Shown one piece after another: positions 1 through 5,862 of a stretch of DNA of 13,753 bases. The notes under the pieces were generated by a model. It was not told the DNA's origin, searched no databases, and saw only the letters and a program-made list of their open reading frames with translations. Source of the stretch: JBDRGD01 sp043818095 (GTDB lineage Bacteria > Chloroflexota > Dehalococcoidia > Dehalococcoidales > RBG-16-60-22); NCBI GenBank assembly GCA_043818095.1, contig JBDRGD010000070.1:1-13753 (forward strand), read 5' to 3'. How positions within the stretch are numbered: position 1 is the stretch's first letter; every line of letters starts with the position of its first letter. The position numbers and the translations under genes are program-made.

Positions 1-375
1 GGAGACGTAAGCGATGCGGCGCTGCGGGCTGGCGATAGCGGCGGCCACCTGGAGGAGCAGGGTGGACTTGCCGATGCCCGGTTCCCCGCCGACGAGCACC
101 AGCGAGCCCGCCACCAGCCCCCCGCCGAGCACGCGGTTGAACTCCGCCAGAGGCACCGGGTAGCGGGCGGCGGCTTCCTCGGTTACCTGCGCCAGCTCCT
201 GGGGCGGGGTCAGCGTAATGGGGGAACGTACGGTAGTTACCGTGGCGGTGACCCGGGTCTCCACGAAGGTGTTCCACTCCTGGCAGTCCGGGCAGCGCCC
301 CAGCCATTTCAGGCTTTCCCGCCCGCAGTTCTGGCAGGTAAAGACCGTCCGGGAGGATTTATCCGCTTTCGCCAT
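1..375 (-). CDS. radA: DNA repair protein RadA, N-terminal part (3' end outside window)
   Basis: RadA is a RecA-like ATPase that helps process recombination intermediates and branch migration in the cytoplasm. The 125 visible residues show the family's N-terminal zinc finger (C14, C17, C28, C31, with the typical KWLGRCPDCQEWNT context) and the Walker A motif GEPGIGKST at residues 97-105, followed by the start of the RecA core. The KNRFG motif and the Lon-like C-terminal domain lie beyond the window edge. The ATG at 373-375 is chosen because the protein then begins just before the zinc finger, as in known RadA; the frame stays open upstream but shows no RadA-like sequence. No Shine-Dalgarno is seen close to the ATG (nearest AGG is ~13 nt away), and a promoter-like element ends 7 nt before it. 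It lies 90 bp downstream of the decarboxylase beta gene in the same direction but probably has its own promoter. The identification is secure. Confidence 0.95.
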   Translation of the reverse strand, partial: MAKADKSSRTVFTCQNCGRESLKWLGRCPDCQEWNTFVETRVTATVTTVRSPITLTPPQELAQVTEEAAARYPVPLAEFNRVLGGGLVAGSLVLVGGEPGIGKSTLLLQVAAAIASPQRRIAYVS

Positions 376-382
376 TAAACTG

Positions 383-411
383 AATTTACCTGATTTTGCC
401 GCGAATGGCAA
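383..411 (-). promoter_or_regulatory. Candidate radA promoter
   Basis: On the minus strand, TTGCCA (406-411) and TAAATT (383-388) are separated by 17 nt, matching the sigma-70 consensus at 5 of 6 and 4 of 6 positions. Only 7 nt separate the -10 box from the radA ATG at 375, so transcription would begin at or next to the start codon. A 5-bp dyad TTGCC/GGCAA (396-400 and 407-411) covers the -35 box and could be an operator, but the arms are short. The call rests on consensus matching alone. Confidence 0.45.
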
Positions 412-465
412 GCATGCGTCGAGGCAAAGTTTGGGGTGCGGGGAGAATTAACGCCGGGTTTCGGG

Positions 466-1674
466 TTAGAGCAGCCCGAGGACGGAGACGTAGATGCCGG
501 TGATGATGGAGGTGGTGATGACCCCCGCCACGTTGGGGCCCATGGCGAAGGGGAGAATCATGTTCATCTTGTTGGCTTCATAGGCGGCGTGCTGGGCGAC
601 CTTCGCGGTGGTGGGGACGCAGGAGACCCCGGCGATGCCGATGATGGGGTTGAACTTGCCCTTGCGGATTTTATAAAAGACCATCCCGCCGATGATGCCG
701 CCGATGCCGGAGAGGAGCAGGGCGATAATCCCCAGGATGAGCAGCTTCAGCACCACGGGGTCCAGGATGGTGTTGGCTTCCAGCAGGGCGCCCAGGGTGA
801 AGGCGAGGAAGAAGGTGGCCCCGTAGAGCACCGGCCCGGAAAGGACCTCAACGTAGCGTTTGATGTTCATCTCCTTGACGGCCAGCCCGACGAAGAAGGA
901 GGCGTAGAGCGGCGCCGCCACCGGGAAGAGCAGCGAGAGGACGGTGACCGTGATGATGGTGAAGGCGAATTTCTGGCTGCTGGGCACGCGCTTGATTTCC
1001 GCCGGGTTCATTCTCACGGCGCGCATGCGCTTGGGAATCATCAGCTTTATCAGGTAGGGGTAACCGGCGTAGGTCAGGCTGAGGTAAAGGTAAGCGATGA
1101 TGGTGATGGGCACGAACAGGTTCCGGGCGAGCATGATGGAGCCGTAAAGGACCATCGGCCCGTCCGCCCCGCCGACCAGGGCAATCGCCGCCGCCTCGTT
1201 GGGCGCCAGTCCGAACGCCTGGGCGATGGGGAAGGTGGCGATGGTGCCGAGCTCGGCGAAAATGGCGATGATGATGCTCATGAAGGGCTTCGCCATGAAG
1301 AAATCGATGTCCGTAATCGCACCGATGCCCATAAAGACCAGGCAGGCTATCAGACCGTTACTGAAGGTGAAGTTATAGATTGGTTGCAGGAAATTTATCT
1401 GCAGGGCGTACAAAATCTGTTCGGTGCTGGCGGCGAGGGGCGCCAGGAAAAGCGTGCCGTGCTGGGAGGCTTCCAGGATGAGCACCCCCGCGTTCACCCC
1501 GAGCATCCCGATGCCCATGGGTATCATCATCAGGGGCTCGAGGACCTGGCGGTAGCCCAGGTAGATTAAAAGAAAAGCCAGCAGGATGAGAAAAATCCGG
1601 GCGCCGGCGATAACGGGGTCTTCCAAGAAAAGGGTATAGAGTCCCTGGAATATTTGAAAGAACTGGATAAGCAT
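466..1674 (-). CDS. Sodium ion-translocating decarboxylase, beta subunit (OadB/MmdB/GcdB family)
   Basis: This is the integral membrane subunit of a biotin-dependent decarboxylase. It removes the carboxyl group from carboxybiotin and couples the CO2 release to export of Na+. The 402 residues are almost entirely hydrophobic helices and match the usual family length. The hallmark GGADGP sequence at residues 168-173 contains the aspartate (D171) regarded as central to ion transport; the conserved C-terminal AMGPNVAGVI stretch is at residues 377-386, and a re-entrant-type region with conserved N, G and S residues precedes it. The acid substrate (oxaloacetate, methylmalonyl-CoA, glutaconyl-CoA or malonate) is set by the alpha subunit, which is not in this window, so no substrate-specific symbol is given. 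Its ATG overlaps the stop of the small upstream membrane gene (TAATG), which indicates translational coupling. Family assignment is secure; substrate is unknown. Confidence 0.93.
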   Translation of the reverse strand: MLIQFFQIFQGLYTLFLEDPVIAGARIFLILLAFLLIYLGYRQVLEPLMMIPMGIGMLGVNAGVLILEASQHGTLFLAPLAASTEQILYALQINFLQPIYNFTFSNGLIACLVFMGIGAITDIDFFMAKPFMSIIIAIFAELGTIATFPIAQAFGLAPNEAAAIALVGGADGPMVLYGSIMLARNLFVPITIIAYLYLSLTYAGYPYLIKLMIPKRMRAVRMNPAEIKRVPSSQKFAFTIITVTVLSLLFPVAAPLYASFFVGLAVKEMNIKRYVEVLSGPVLYGATFFLAFTLGALLEANTILDPVVLKLLILGIIALLLSGIGGIIGGMVFYKIRKGKFNPIIGIAGVSCVPTTAKVAQHAAYEANKMNMILPFAMGPNVAGVITTSIITGIYVSVLGLL

Positions 1675-1814
1675 TACGGTGCTTCTTTCGTCCCCTTCTT
1701 TTCCCCGGACTGGACCACGCGGTTGATGAGGCTGATGATAGCGGCGACCATCAGGGCGATGACCACTGCCAGCCCGTAAGAGATTAACGCGAAGAGAATG
1801 GGATTATCCGGCAT
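1674..1814 (-). CDS. Small single-helix membrane protein, probable OadG/MmdD-like decarboxylase subunit
   Basis: This 46-residue gene is below common ORF cut-offs. It starts at the ATG in 1812-1814, 17 nt after the biotin carrier stop, and ends with TAA at 1674-1676, sharing one base with the beta-subunit ATG. The product has one predicted membrane helix (about residues 7-31, rich in L, A, I and V) followed by a basic and polar tail with KK and K residues, ending in P. In known Na+ decarboxylases a small one-helix gamma (OadG) or delta (MmdD) subunit anchors and assembles the alpha subunit and biotin carrier on the beta subunit. Position between carrier and beta subunit, topology and coupled translation all fit that role. 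It is shorter than typical OadG (about 80-115 residues) and sequence similarity cannot be judged at this length, so the role is inference; that it is a real gene is well supported by its position and overlap. Confidence 0.75.
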   Translation of the reverse strand: MPDNPILFALISYGLAVVIALMVAAIISLINRVVQSGEKKGTKEAP

Positions 1815-1831
1815 TTATCTCGAGCCTGCCC

Positions 1832-2053
1832 TTAGTATTCGATGACGGCGATGACGTCTCCCGGTTTGACCACCGTGTCCTGGGTGACGCCGATGCTGGT
1901 GACCTTGCCGCCGACGGGCGCCATGATGGGATTTTCCATCTTCATCGATTCCAGGACGCAGAGGATGTCACCTTCGTTGACGGTGTCCCCTTCTTTGACC
2001 TCGATGCTGATGATTTTACCGGTGATGGGTACTTCTACCTTTTCCTGTGCCAC
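1832..2053 (-). CDS. Stand-alone biotin carboxyl carrier protein (biotinyl domain)
   Basis: This 73-residue protein is a bare biotinyl domain. The biotinylation site ESMKMEN is at residues 35-41, with K38 as the expected modified lysine, and the flanking sequence carries the usual glycines (VKEGDTV, VKPGDVI). It would shuttle carboxybiotin from a carboxyltransferase to the membrane beta subunit, as the gamma subunit (MmdC type) does in methylmalonyl-CoA decarboxylase. The start is a GTG at 2051-2053, supported by a strong Shine-Dalgarno AAAGGAG at 2061-2067 with a 7-nt spacer. It lacks the Pro/Ala-rich N-terminal linker common in longer carriers. It is the first gene of a three-gene set with the small membrane protein and the beta subunit. 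A role as carrier for acetyl-CoA or another acyl-CoA carboxylase is possible but the neighbours favour the decarboxylase. Confidence 0.93.
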   Translation of the reverse strand: MAQEKVEVPITGKIISIEVKEGDTVNEGDILCVLESMKMENPIMAPVGGKVTSIGVTQDTVVKPGDVIAVIEY

Positions 2054-2092
2054 GGTGGGGCTCCTTTCTTTCTGTTATCCCTTCGGGCAATG

Positions 2093-2133
2093 AAAAAGGG
2101 TGGTAACCTGTCGCGATTCGTAGTGACCACCCT
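2093..2133 (-). terminator. Terminator-like hairpin between clpC and the decarboxylase genes
   Basis: Read on the minus strand, GGGTGGT (2126-2132) pairs with ACCACCC (2098-2104), and the stem is followed directly by five T (2093-2097). The loop is 21 nt and can fold further. It would end clpC transcripts (clpC stop at 2163). However, a good promoter for the decarboxylase genes lies upstream of it (2148-2176), so the same hairpin would sit in the leader of that mRNA and could act as an attenuator. A competing 5-bp pairing, CTGTC with GACAG, overlaps the stem, but that is short enough to be chance. Five U and a long loop make this a moderate terminator. Confidence 0.5.
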
Positions 2134-2147
2134 GACAGTCCCGCTCT

Positions 2148-2176
2148 ATTATAGTGGATAAATTATTCTTTGTCAT
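2148..2176 (-). promoter_or_regulatory. Candidate promoter of the decarboxylase genes, overlapping the clpC stop
   Basis: On the minus strand, ATGACA (2171-2176) and a perfect TATAAT (2148-2153) are separated by exactly 17 nt. The -35 box is 5 of 6 and lies inside the last clpC codons. The predicted start is near 2141, giving a leader of about 88 nt before the GTG of the biotin carrier, which includes the hairpin at 2093-2133. This is one of the best consensus matches in the window. Confidence 0.6.
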
Positions 2177-4862
2177 CTCCCGCGAGAGCACCTACCGGGG
2201 CCTGCGGCACCGGCGGCTCCTGGGTATTCAGCAGCAGCTCGTTGTCGTGGACGTCCACCATGGCTTTGGAGATGTAGCTGTACTCCTCGATGTGGTTCAG
2301 CGCGTCGTTGTGCTCCTTGGCGAAATCGCTGATGGCCGCCCGGAGGCTCTGAGAGGCGTAAACGGTCAGGGCGTTCCCGGAGCTCTGCGCGGAGAGCACC
2401 CCTTCCATTTCCTTTATTTCTTCTATAATCTCTTTCGGGGGTCCCGCCATTTCCGCTTCGATGGCGTAAACGCGGTCGAAGGTCTTGAACTCGTTGCGGA
2501 GCACCGCTTCGGAGAGCTTGTCCTCCACCATGTTCTGGATGACGCGGCGCAGCGGGCGCGCCCCGAAGACCTCGTCGTAGCCCTTTTCCCCGATGAGGTC
2601 CTTGGCGGCATCGGTGACCTGCAGCATGATTTCCTTTTCCTTTAGCTGCTGGCTGACGTTGTTCAGCATCAGGTCGACAATCTCGCGTATCTGCTCCTTG
2701 TTCAGGGAGTGGAAGACGACCACGCTGTCAATCCGGTTGAGAAACTCGGGCCGGAAGGACTTTTTCAGCTCTCCGAGGAGGTTCTCTTTCATCCTCTCGT
2801 AGGTCTGCTCCCGGTTCTTGTTCTCGTCCTTGCGGGAGGTAAAACCGAGGTTGATGCCCTTGCGGATGAGCTCCGCGCCGATATTGCTGGTCATGATGAT
2901 GATGGCGTTGCGGAAGTCAACCCGGCGGCCCTTGGCGTCCGTGAGGTGACCGTCATCGAATATCTGGAGGAGCAGGTTGAAGACGTCCGGATGGGCTTTC
3001 TCAATCTCGTCCAGCAGGATGCAGCTGTAAGACTTGCGCCGCACGGCTTCCGTGAGCTGTCCGCCTTCATCGTAGCCCACGTATCCGGGCGGAGCGCCGA
3101 CCAGGCGGGAAACGGCGAATTTCTCCATGAACTCGGACATGTCCAGCCGGATGAGGGTGTCCTCGCTGCCGAACATGAACTCGGACAGTGCGCGAACCAG
3201 CTCCGTCTTGCCGACACCGGTGGGTCCCAGGAAGATGAAGGTGCCGATGGGGTGGCGCGGGTCTTTCAGGCCGGCGCGGGCGCGCCGGATAGCTTTAGCG
3301 ATAGAGTTGATGGCCTCATCCTGCCCGATGATGCGCTTGTGCAGCGCGTCTTCCATGTTGAGCAGGCGGTTAGTTTCGTCGTCGGCGAGCTGGATGACCG
3401 GGATGCCGGTCCACATGCCCACCACCTCGGCGATGTTTTCCGCGGTCACCACCGGTTTTTCCTGGTCCTGCTCGGAGCGCCATTCCGTTTCCAGCTGCTT
3501 GATGCGGTCTTCAATCTGGAGTTCGCGCTCCCGGAGCTCCGCAGCGTAGTCATACTGGCGGGTGGCCAGGGCGGCGTCCTTGTCCCGGCGGGTGCTGTCC
3601 GCCTGCTGCTTCAGGTCTTTCAGGGTGACCGGCATGGTGCGGTGCTTTATCCTGACCCGGGAGGCCGCCTCGTCAATGAGGTCGATGGCCTTGTCGGGCA
3701 GGAAACGGTCCGGGATATAGCGGGCGGCAAGCGTCGCCGCGGCATGGAGCGCCTCCTCGCTGATGGTGAGGTGGTGGTGCTCCTCATAACGCTCCTTGAT
3801 GCCCTTGAGGATGTCTAGGGTGTCCGTGGCGTTGGGCTCCTCCACCAGCACCGGCTGGAAGCGGCGCTCCAGGGCCGCATCCCGCTCGATGTATTTCCGG
3901 TAGTCGTCCAGGGTGGTAGCGCCGATGCACTGCAGTTCCCCCCGGGCGAGGGAGGGCTTGAGGATATTGGCGGCGTCCACGGCGCCTTCCGCCGCGCCCG
4001 CCCCGACCATGGTATGAAACTCGTCGATAAAGAGCACGCAGTTGCCCGCGGTCTTAATCTCGTCGATAATCTTTTTCAGCCGCTCCTCGAACTCGCCGCG
4101 GTACTTGGTCCCGGCGACGAGCGCGCCCATGTCCAGGGTGATGATGCGCCTTTCCTCCAGCGTCTCGGGGACGTCACCGGCGATGATGCGGTGCGCCAGC
4201 CCCTCCACGATGGCCGTCTTGCCCACGCCCGGTTCCCCGATAAGGGCCGGGTTGTTCTTGGTGCGGCGGCTAAGAATCTGGATAACGCGCTCAATCTCTT
4301 TTGACCTGCCGATGACGGGGTCGAGCTTGCCGGCGCGCGCCGCGGCGGTCAGGTCAATACCCAGCTGGTCCAGGGCGGGGGTGCGGCTGGTAGAGCGGGC
4401 GAGACGGGATTTGGGCGTGCCCTGGCTGAGGATATGGGTGGCTTCCGCGCGGGCTTTCTCAATGGTGATGCCGAAGCTGTCCAGGACGCTGGCGGCAACG
4501 CCTTCGCCCTCGCGGAGCAGCCCCAGCAGCAGGTGCTCGGTGCCGATATAGTTATGTCCGAGGTGGCGCGCTTCATCAATCGCCAGCTCGATGACTTTCT
4601 TCGCACGGGGAGTCAGGCCGGTCTCGCCGCTGCCGGGTTTCTCCCCCCGGCCGATGATAAATTCCACCGCCGAGCGGACTTTGCCCAGGCCGACGCCGAG
4701 GTTGGTCAGTATTTTGGCGGCAATGCCCTCTTCTTCACGCACCAGTCCAAGGAGAATATGCTCGGTACCTATGTAGCTGTGGTTAAGGTTCCGGGCTTCC
4801 TCCTGGGCGATGGTGAGGACTCTCCGGGCTCGTTCCGAGAACTTTTCAAATCGGCTCGCCAT
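2163..4862 (-). CDS. clpC: ATP-dependent Clp protease ATPase subunit ClpC
   Basis: ClpC is a cytoplasmic hexameric AAA+ unfoldase that feeds damaged or tagged proteins to ClpP. Visible in order: two Clp N-repeats (about residues 4-150), AAA+ domain 1 with Walker A GEPGVGKT (209-216) and Walker B VLFIDE (276-281), a coiled M/UVR-type segment (about 412-465), AAA+ domain 2 with Walker A GPTGVGKT (546-553) and Walker B ILLDE (615-619), and the small D2 domain. The short M segment and the LGF loop at 672-674, at the position of the ClpP-binding VGF/IGF loop, distinguish it from the disaggregase ClpB. At 899 residues it is about 90 longer than Bacillus ClpC (~810); the excess is an extension after residue ~806, partly acidic, ending in a Pro-rich tail. 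The ATG at 4860-4862 has GGGGAG just upstream. No mcsA, mcsB or ctsR lies next to it. Identification is secure. Confidence 0.97.
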   Translation of the reverse strand: MASRFEKFSERARRVLTIAQEEARNLNHSYIGTEHILLGLVREEEGIAAKILTNLGVGLGKVRSAVEFIIGRGEKPGSGETGLTPRAKKVIELAIDEARHLGHNYIGTEHLLLGLLREGEGVAASVLDSFGITIEKARAEATHILSQGTPKSRLARSTSRTPALDQLGIDLTAAARAGKLDPVIGRSKEIERVIQILSRRTKNNPALIGEPGVGKTAIVEGLAHRIIAGDVPETLEERRIITLDMGALVAGTKYRGEFEERLKKIIDEIKTAGNCVLFIDEFHTMVGAGAAEGAVDAANILKPSLARGELQCIGATTLDDYRKYIERDAALERRFQPVLVEEPNATDTLDILKGIKERYEEHHHLTISEEALHAAATLAARYIPDRFLPDKAIDLIDEAASRVRIKHRTMPVTLKDLKQQADSTRRDKDAALATRQYDYAAELRERELQIEDRIKQLETEWRSEQDQEKPVVTAENIAEVVGMWTGIPVIQLADDETNRLLNMEDALHKRIIGQDEAINSIAKAIRRARAGLKDPRHPIGTFIFLGPTGVGKTELVRALSEFMFGSEDTLIRLDMSEFMEKFAVSRLVGAPPGYVGYDEGGQLTEAVRRKSYSCILLDEIEKAHPDVFNLLLQIFDDGHLTDAKGRRVDFRNAIIIMTSNIGAELIRKGINLGFTSRKDENKNREQTYERMKENLLGELKKSFRPEFLNRIDSVVVFHSLNKEQIREIVDLMLNNVSQQLKEKEIMLQVTDAAKDLIGEKGYDEVFGARPLRRVIQNMVEDKLSEAVLRNEFKTFDRVYAIEAEMAGPPKEIIEEIKEMEGVLSAQSSGNALTVYASQSLRAAISDFAKEHNDALNHIEEYSYISKAMVDVHDNELLLNTQEPPVPQAPVGALAGDDKE

Positions 4863-4901
4863 TTGTCTCCCCAGGTAACGCGGTAAAAACCACCTACTTC
4901 A

Positions 4902-4930
4902 ATTATACGGGAAAGGGCAAGCATCCGCAA
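4902..4930 (-). promoter_or_regulatory. Candidate clpC promoter
   Basis: A perfect TATAAT on the minus strand (4902-4907) lies 40 nt upstream of the clpC ATG. The hexamer 17 nt further upstream is TTGCGG (4925-4930), only 3 of 6. No CtsR heptanucleotide repeat or CIRCE element is recognised around it, so heat-shock control is not evident. It sits in the gap between the 5S gene and clpC, so clpC could also receive read-through from the 5S promoters, since no U-rich terminator is seen after the 5S. Confidence 0.45.
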
Positions 4931-4960
4931 AGGTTAGGAGTCCGCGGGGTTTATTTAAGC

Positions 4961-5081
4961 CTCCTGGCAGTGGCATATTTTCCTCAAGGAGTCGCCCCCT
5001 CAGTATCGTCTGCGCTGAGGCATTTCACTGCCGTGTTCGAGATGGGAACGGGTGGTACTACCTCGCTCCAACCACCAGAAG
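4961..5081 (-). rRNA. rrf: 5S ribosomal RNA
   Basis: The minus strand matches bacterial 5S rRNA along its length: GGTGG and AGCGAGGTAG near the 5' end, CCCATCTCGAACACGG, GTGAAATGCC, GACGATACTGAGG and the terminal CACTGCCAGG. The ends pair as helix I (CTTCTGG with CCAGGAG), and pairing continues outward to give a 14-bp stem with one G-U wobble (4954-4967 with 5075-5088), suitable as a processing stem. The length of ~121 nt is normal; exact mature ends may differ by 2-4 nt. No 23S sequence lies in the ~500 bp upstream, so this copy is unlinked and must be transcribed from its own promoter. Confidence 0.93.
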
Positions 5082-5120
5082 GCTTAAATTGTCCTTCCCC
5101 TAATCAGACTTTACAGATTG

Positions 5121-5149
5121 ATAATAGCACAGGACTTGAATCTTGACAA
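5121..5149 (-). promoter_or_regulatory. Candidate 5S rRNA promoter, proximal
   Basis: On the minus strand, TTGTCA (5144-5149) and TATTAT (5121-5126) are spaced by 17 nt, each 5 of 6 to consensus, and the -10 is preceded by TGC, an extended -10 signature. The predicted start is near 5114, about 33 nt upstream of the mature 5S end. Confidence 0.6.
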
Positions 5150-5157
5150 CTAGGATT

Positions 5158-5168
5158 ATTATAGCACA
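5158..5168 (-). promoter_or_regulatory. Second extended -10 element upstream of the 5S gene
   Basis: A perfect TATAAT preceded by TGC occurs at 5158-5166 on the minus strand, 37 bp upstream of the proximal -10 box. The two sites share an almost identical 12-mer (plus strand ATAATAGCACAG at 5121 and ATTATAGCACAG at 5158). No convincing -35 hexamer is found 17 nt upstream, where the sequence is a G/C run, so activity would depend on the extended -10. This looks like a tandem promoter arrangement, common for stable RNA genes. Confidence 0.4.
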
Positions 5169-5312
5169 GCCGGGGGCCGGGGGAAAGGGTCTACCTTTAT
5201 TCTTTTTCTAAAAGCTTTCCCTGATTATCCGGCCCCGGCTGGCGCGGGCATTCCCGCAGGGATTTCCCCCTTCCTGAAATTGGCAGCCCGGGTTTTCTTT
5301 CCCGGTGCCCGC

Positions 5313-5403
5313 CTCACCCCCGGAATAATTAACTGCCCCTCTCAAACATTAGCAAAAACGTGTCACGGGGTAAAACCTGTTTGAGAGGGGGTAAGGGGGT
5401 GAG
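5313..5403. repeat. Nested inverted repeat, MITE-like element
   Basis: A perfect 13-bp inner inverted repeat, CCCCTCTCAAACA (5336-5348) and TGTTTGAGAGGGG (5378-5390), encloses 29 nt. It is itself flanked by a perfect 9-bp outer repeat, CTCACCCCC (5313-5321) and GGGGGTGAG (5395-5403). The two arms are separated by 14 nt on the left and 4 nt on the right. No T-run follows either side, so it is not a standard intrinsic terminator. Nested arms in an otherwise gene-free gap suggest a small dispersed repeat or a protein-binding or RNA-folding site. Whether it is repeated in the genome cannot be told from one copy. Confidence 0.65.
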
Positions 5404-5449
5404 CAGCTAAACACCACCATACACCGGAGAAAACAAGAGCCGCTGTGCC

Positions 5450-5478
5450 TTGACAAGTCTTCACGCAAGTGGTAGCTT
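5450..5478 (+). promoter_or_regulatory. Possible remA-gmk promoter
   Basis: A perfect -35 hexamer TTGACA (5450-5455) is followed after 17 nt by TAGCTT (5473-5478), only 3 of 6 to the -10 consensus. It lies just over 100 bp upstream of the remA ATG and is the best sigma-70 candidate on the plus strand in this gap. The weak -10 keeps confidence low. Confidence 0.3.
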
Positions 5479-5588
5479 AAGGGTTAGATTTTTCCCTGAC
5501 GGCACGCTGCCACTGACTGCTTTGTGTCCTGGCTTTCACTTCAGAGTGGGGGCTATCGATAGTAAAAAATGTCCTCCGAGGTGTTACG

Positions 5589-5858
5589 ATGGCCATAGAG
5601 CTCATTCACGTTGGTTTCGGTAACATGGTGGCGATGAACCGCGTCGTCGCCATGGCGGCGCCCAATTCCGCGCCGACCAAGCGTACCATTCAGGACGGCA
5701 GGAATAACGGCCGCCTGATTGACATGACCAGTGGACGGAGGACCAAGGCGGTCATCTTTACGGACAGCAGCCACATCATCCTTGCCGCCCTCGCTCCGGA
5801 GACGATTGCCGGCAGACTGCAGATGAGCCGGGGCGGCACTGCGCCGCGGCTCGAGTGA
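5589..5858 (+). CDS. remA: RemA/DUF370 family DNA-binding regulator
   Basis: This 89-residue protein matches the RemA family from end to end: IELIHVGFGNMVAMNRVVA at the N-terminus, SAPTKR at 27-32, then RLIDMTSGRRTKAVIFTDS and a hydrophobic SHIILAALAPETIAGR helix. In Bacillus subtilis RemA is a ring-forming DNA-binding protein that activates matrix genes; R18 and P29, positions at which remA mutants were described as far as I recall, are both kept here. The basic GRR at residues 49-51 fits a DNA-contact role. The ATG at 5589 has GAGGTG 5 nt upstream. It is followed after 4 nt by gmk, the same remA-gmk order as in Firmicutes, where an omega-subunit gene often comes next; here it does not. In an organism without known matrix operons the target genes are unknown. 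Confidence 0.93.
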   Translation: MAIELIHVGFGNMVAMNRVVAMAAPNSAPTKRTIQDGRNNGRLIDMTSGRRTKAVIFTDSSHIILAALAPETIAGRLQMSRGGTAPRLE

Positions 5859-5862
5859 AGCG

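Larger units (their letters stand above)
5190..5588. other. Gene-free region between the 5S gene and remA
   Basis: About 400 bp without a supportable coding frame, tRNA or recognised structured RNA on either strand. It is less GC-rich in places than the genes around it. It holds a small hairpin CCGGG/CCCGG around a T-rich loop (5288-5305), the nested inverted repeat listed separately (5313-5403), and a possible remA promoter (5450-5478). The remaining stretch up to 5588 shows no motif I can name beyond the remA Shine-Dalgarno GAGGTG at 5578-5583. Confidence 0.6.

Noticed and set aside
396..411. LexA-type SOS operator upstream of radA
   Set aside because: The TTGCC/GGCAA dyad does not match a LexA box I know and the arms are only 5 bp.
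436..1569. Long plus-strand open frame opposite the decarboxylase beta gene
   Set aside because: Its protein is a run of Gly, Asp, Glu and His typical of the antisense of a hydrophobic, GC-rich gene; it has no domain and no separate ribosome site.
2709..3818. Long plus-strand open frame opposite clpC
   Set aside because: It mirrors conserved ClpC codons on the other strand; no motif or start signal supports it.
2163..4862. ClpB instead of ClpC
   Set aside because: The middle coiled segment is short and a ClpP-binding-type LGF loop is present, unlike ClpB.
5090..5588. Possible 23S rRNA remnant or tRNA upstream of the 5S gene
   Set aside because: No 23S 3'-end sequence, no cloverleaf and no TTCRA-type T-loop was found on either strand.
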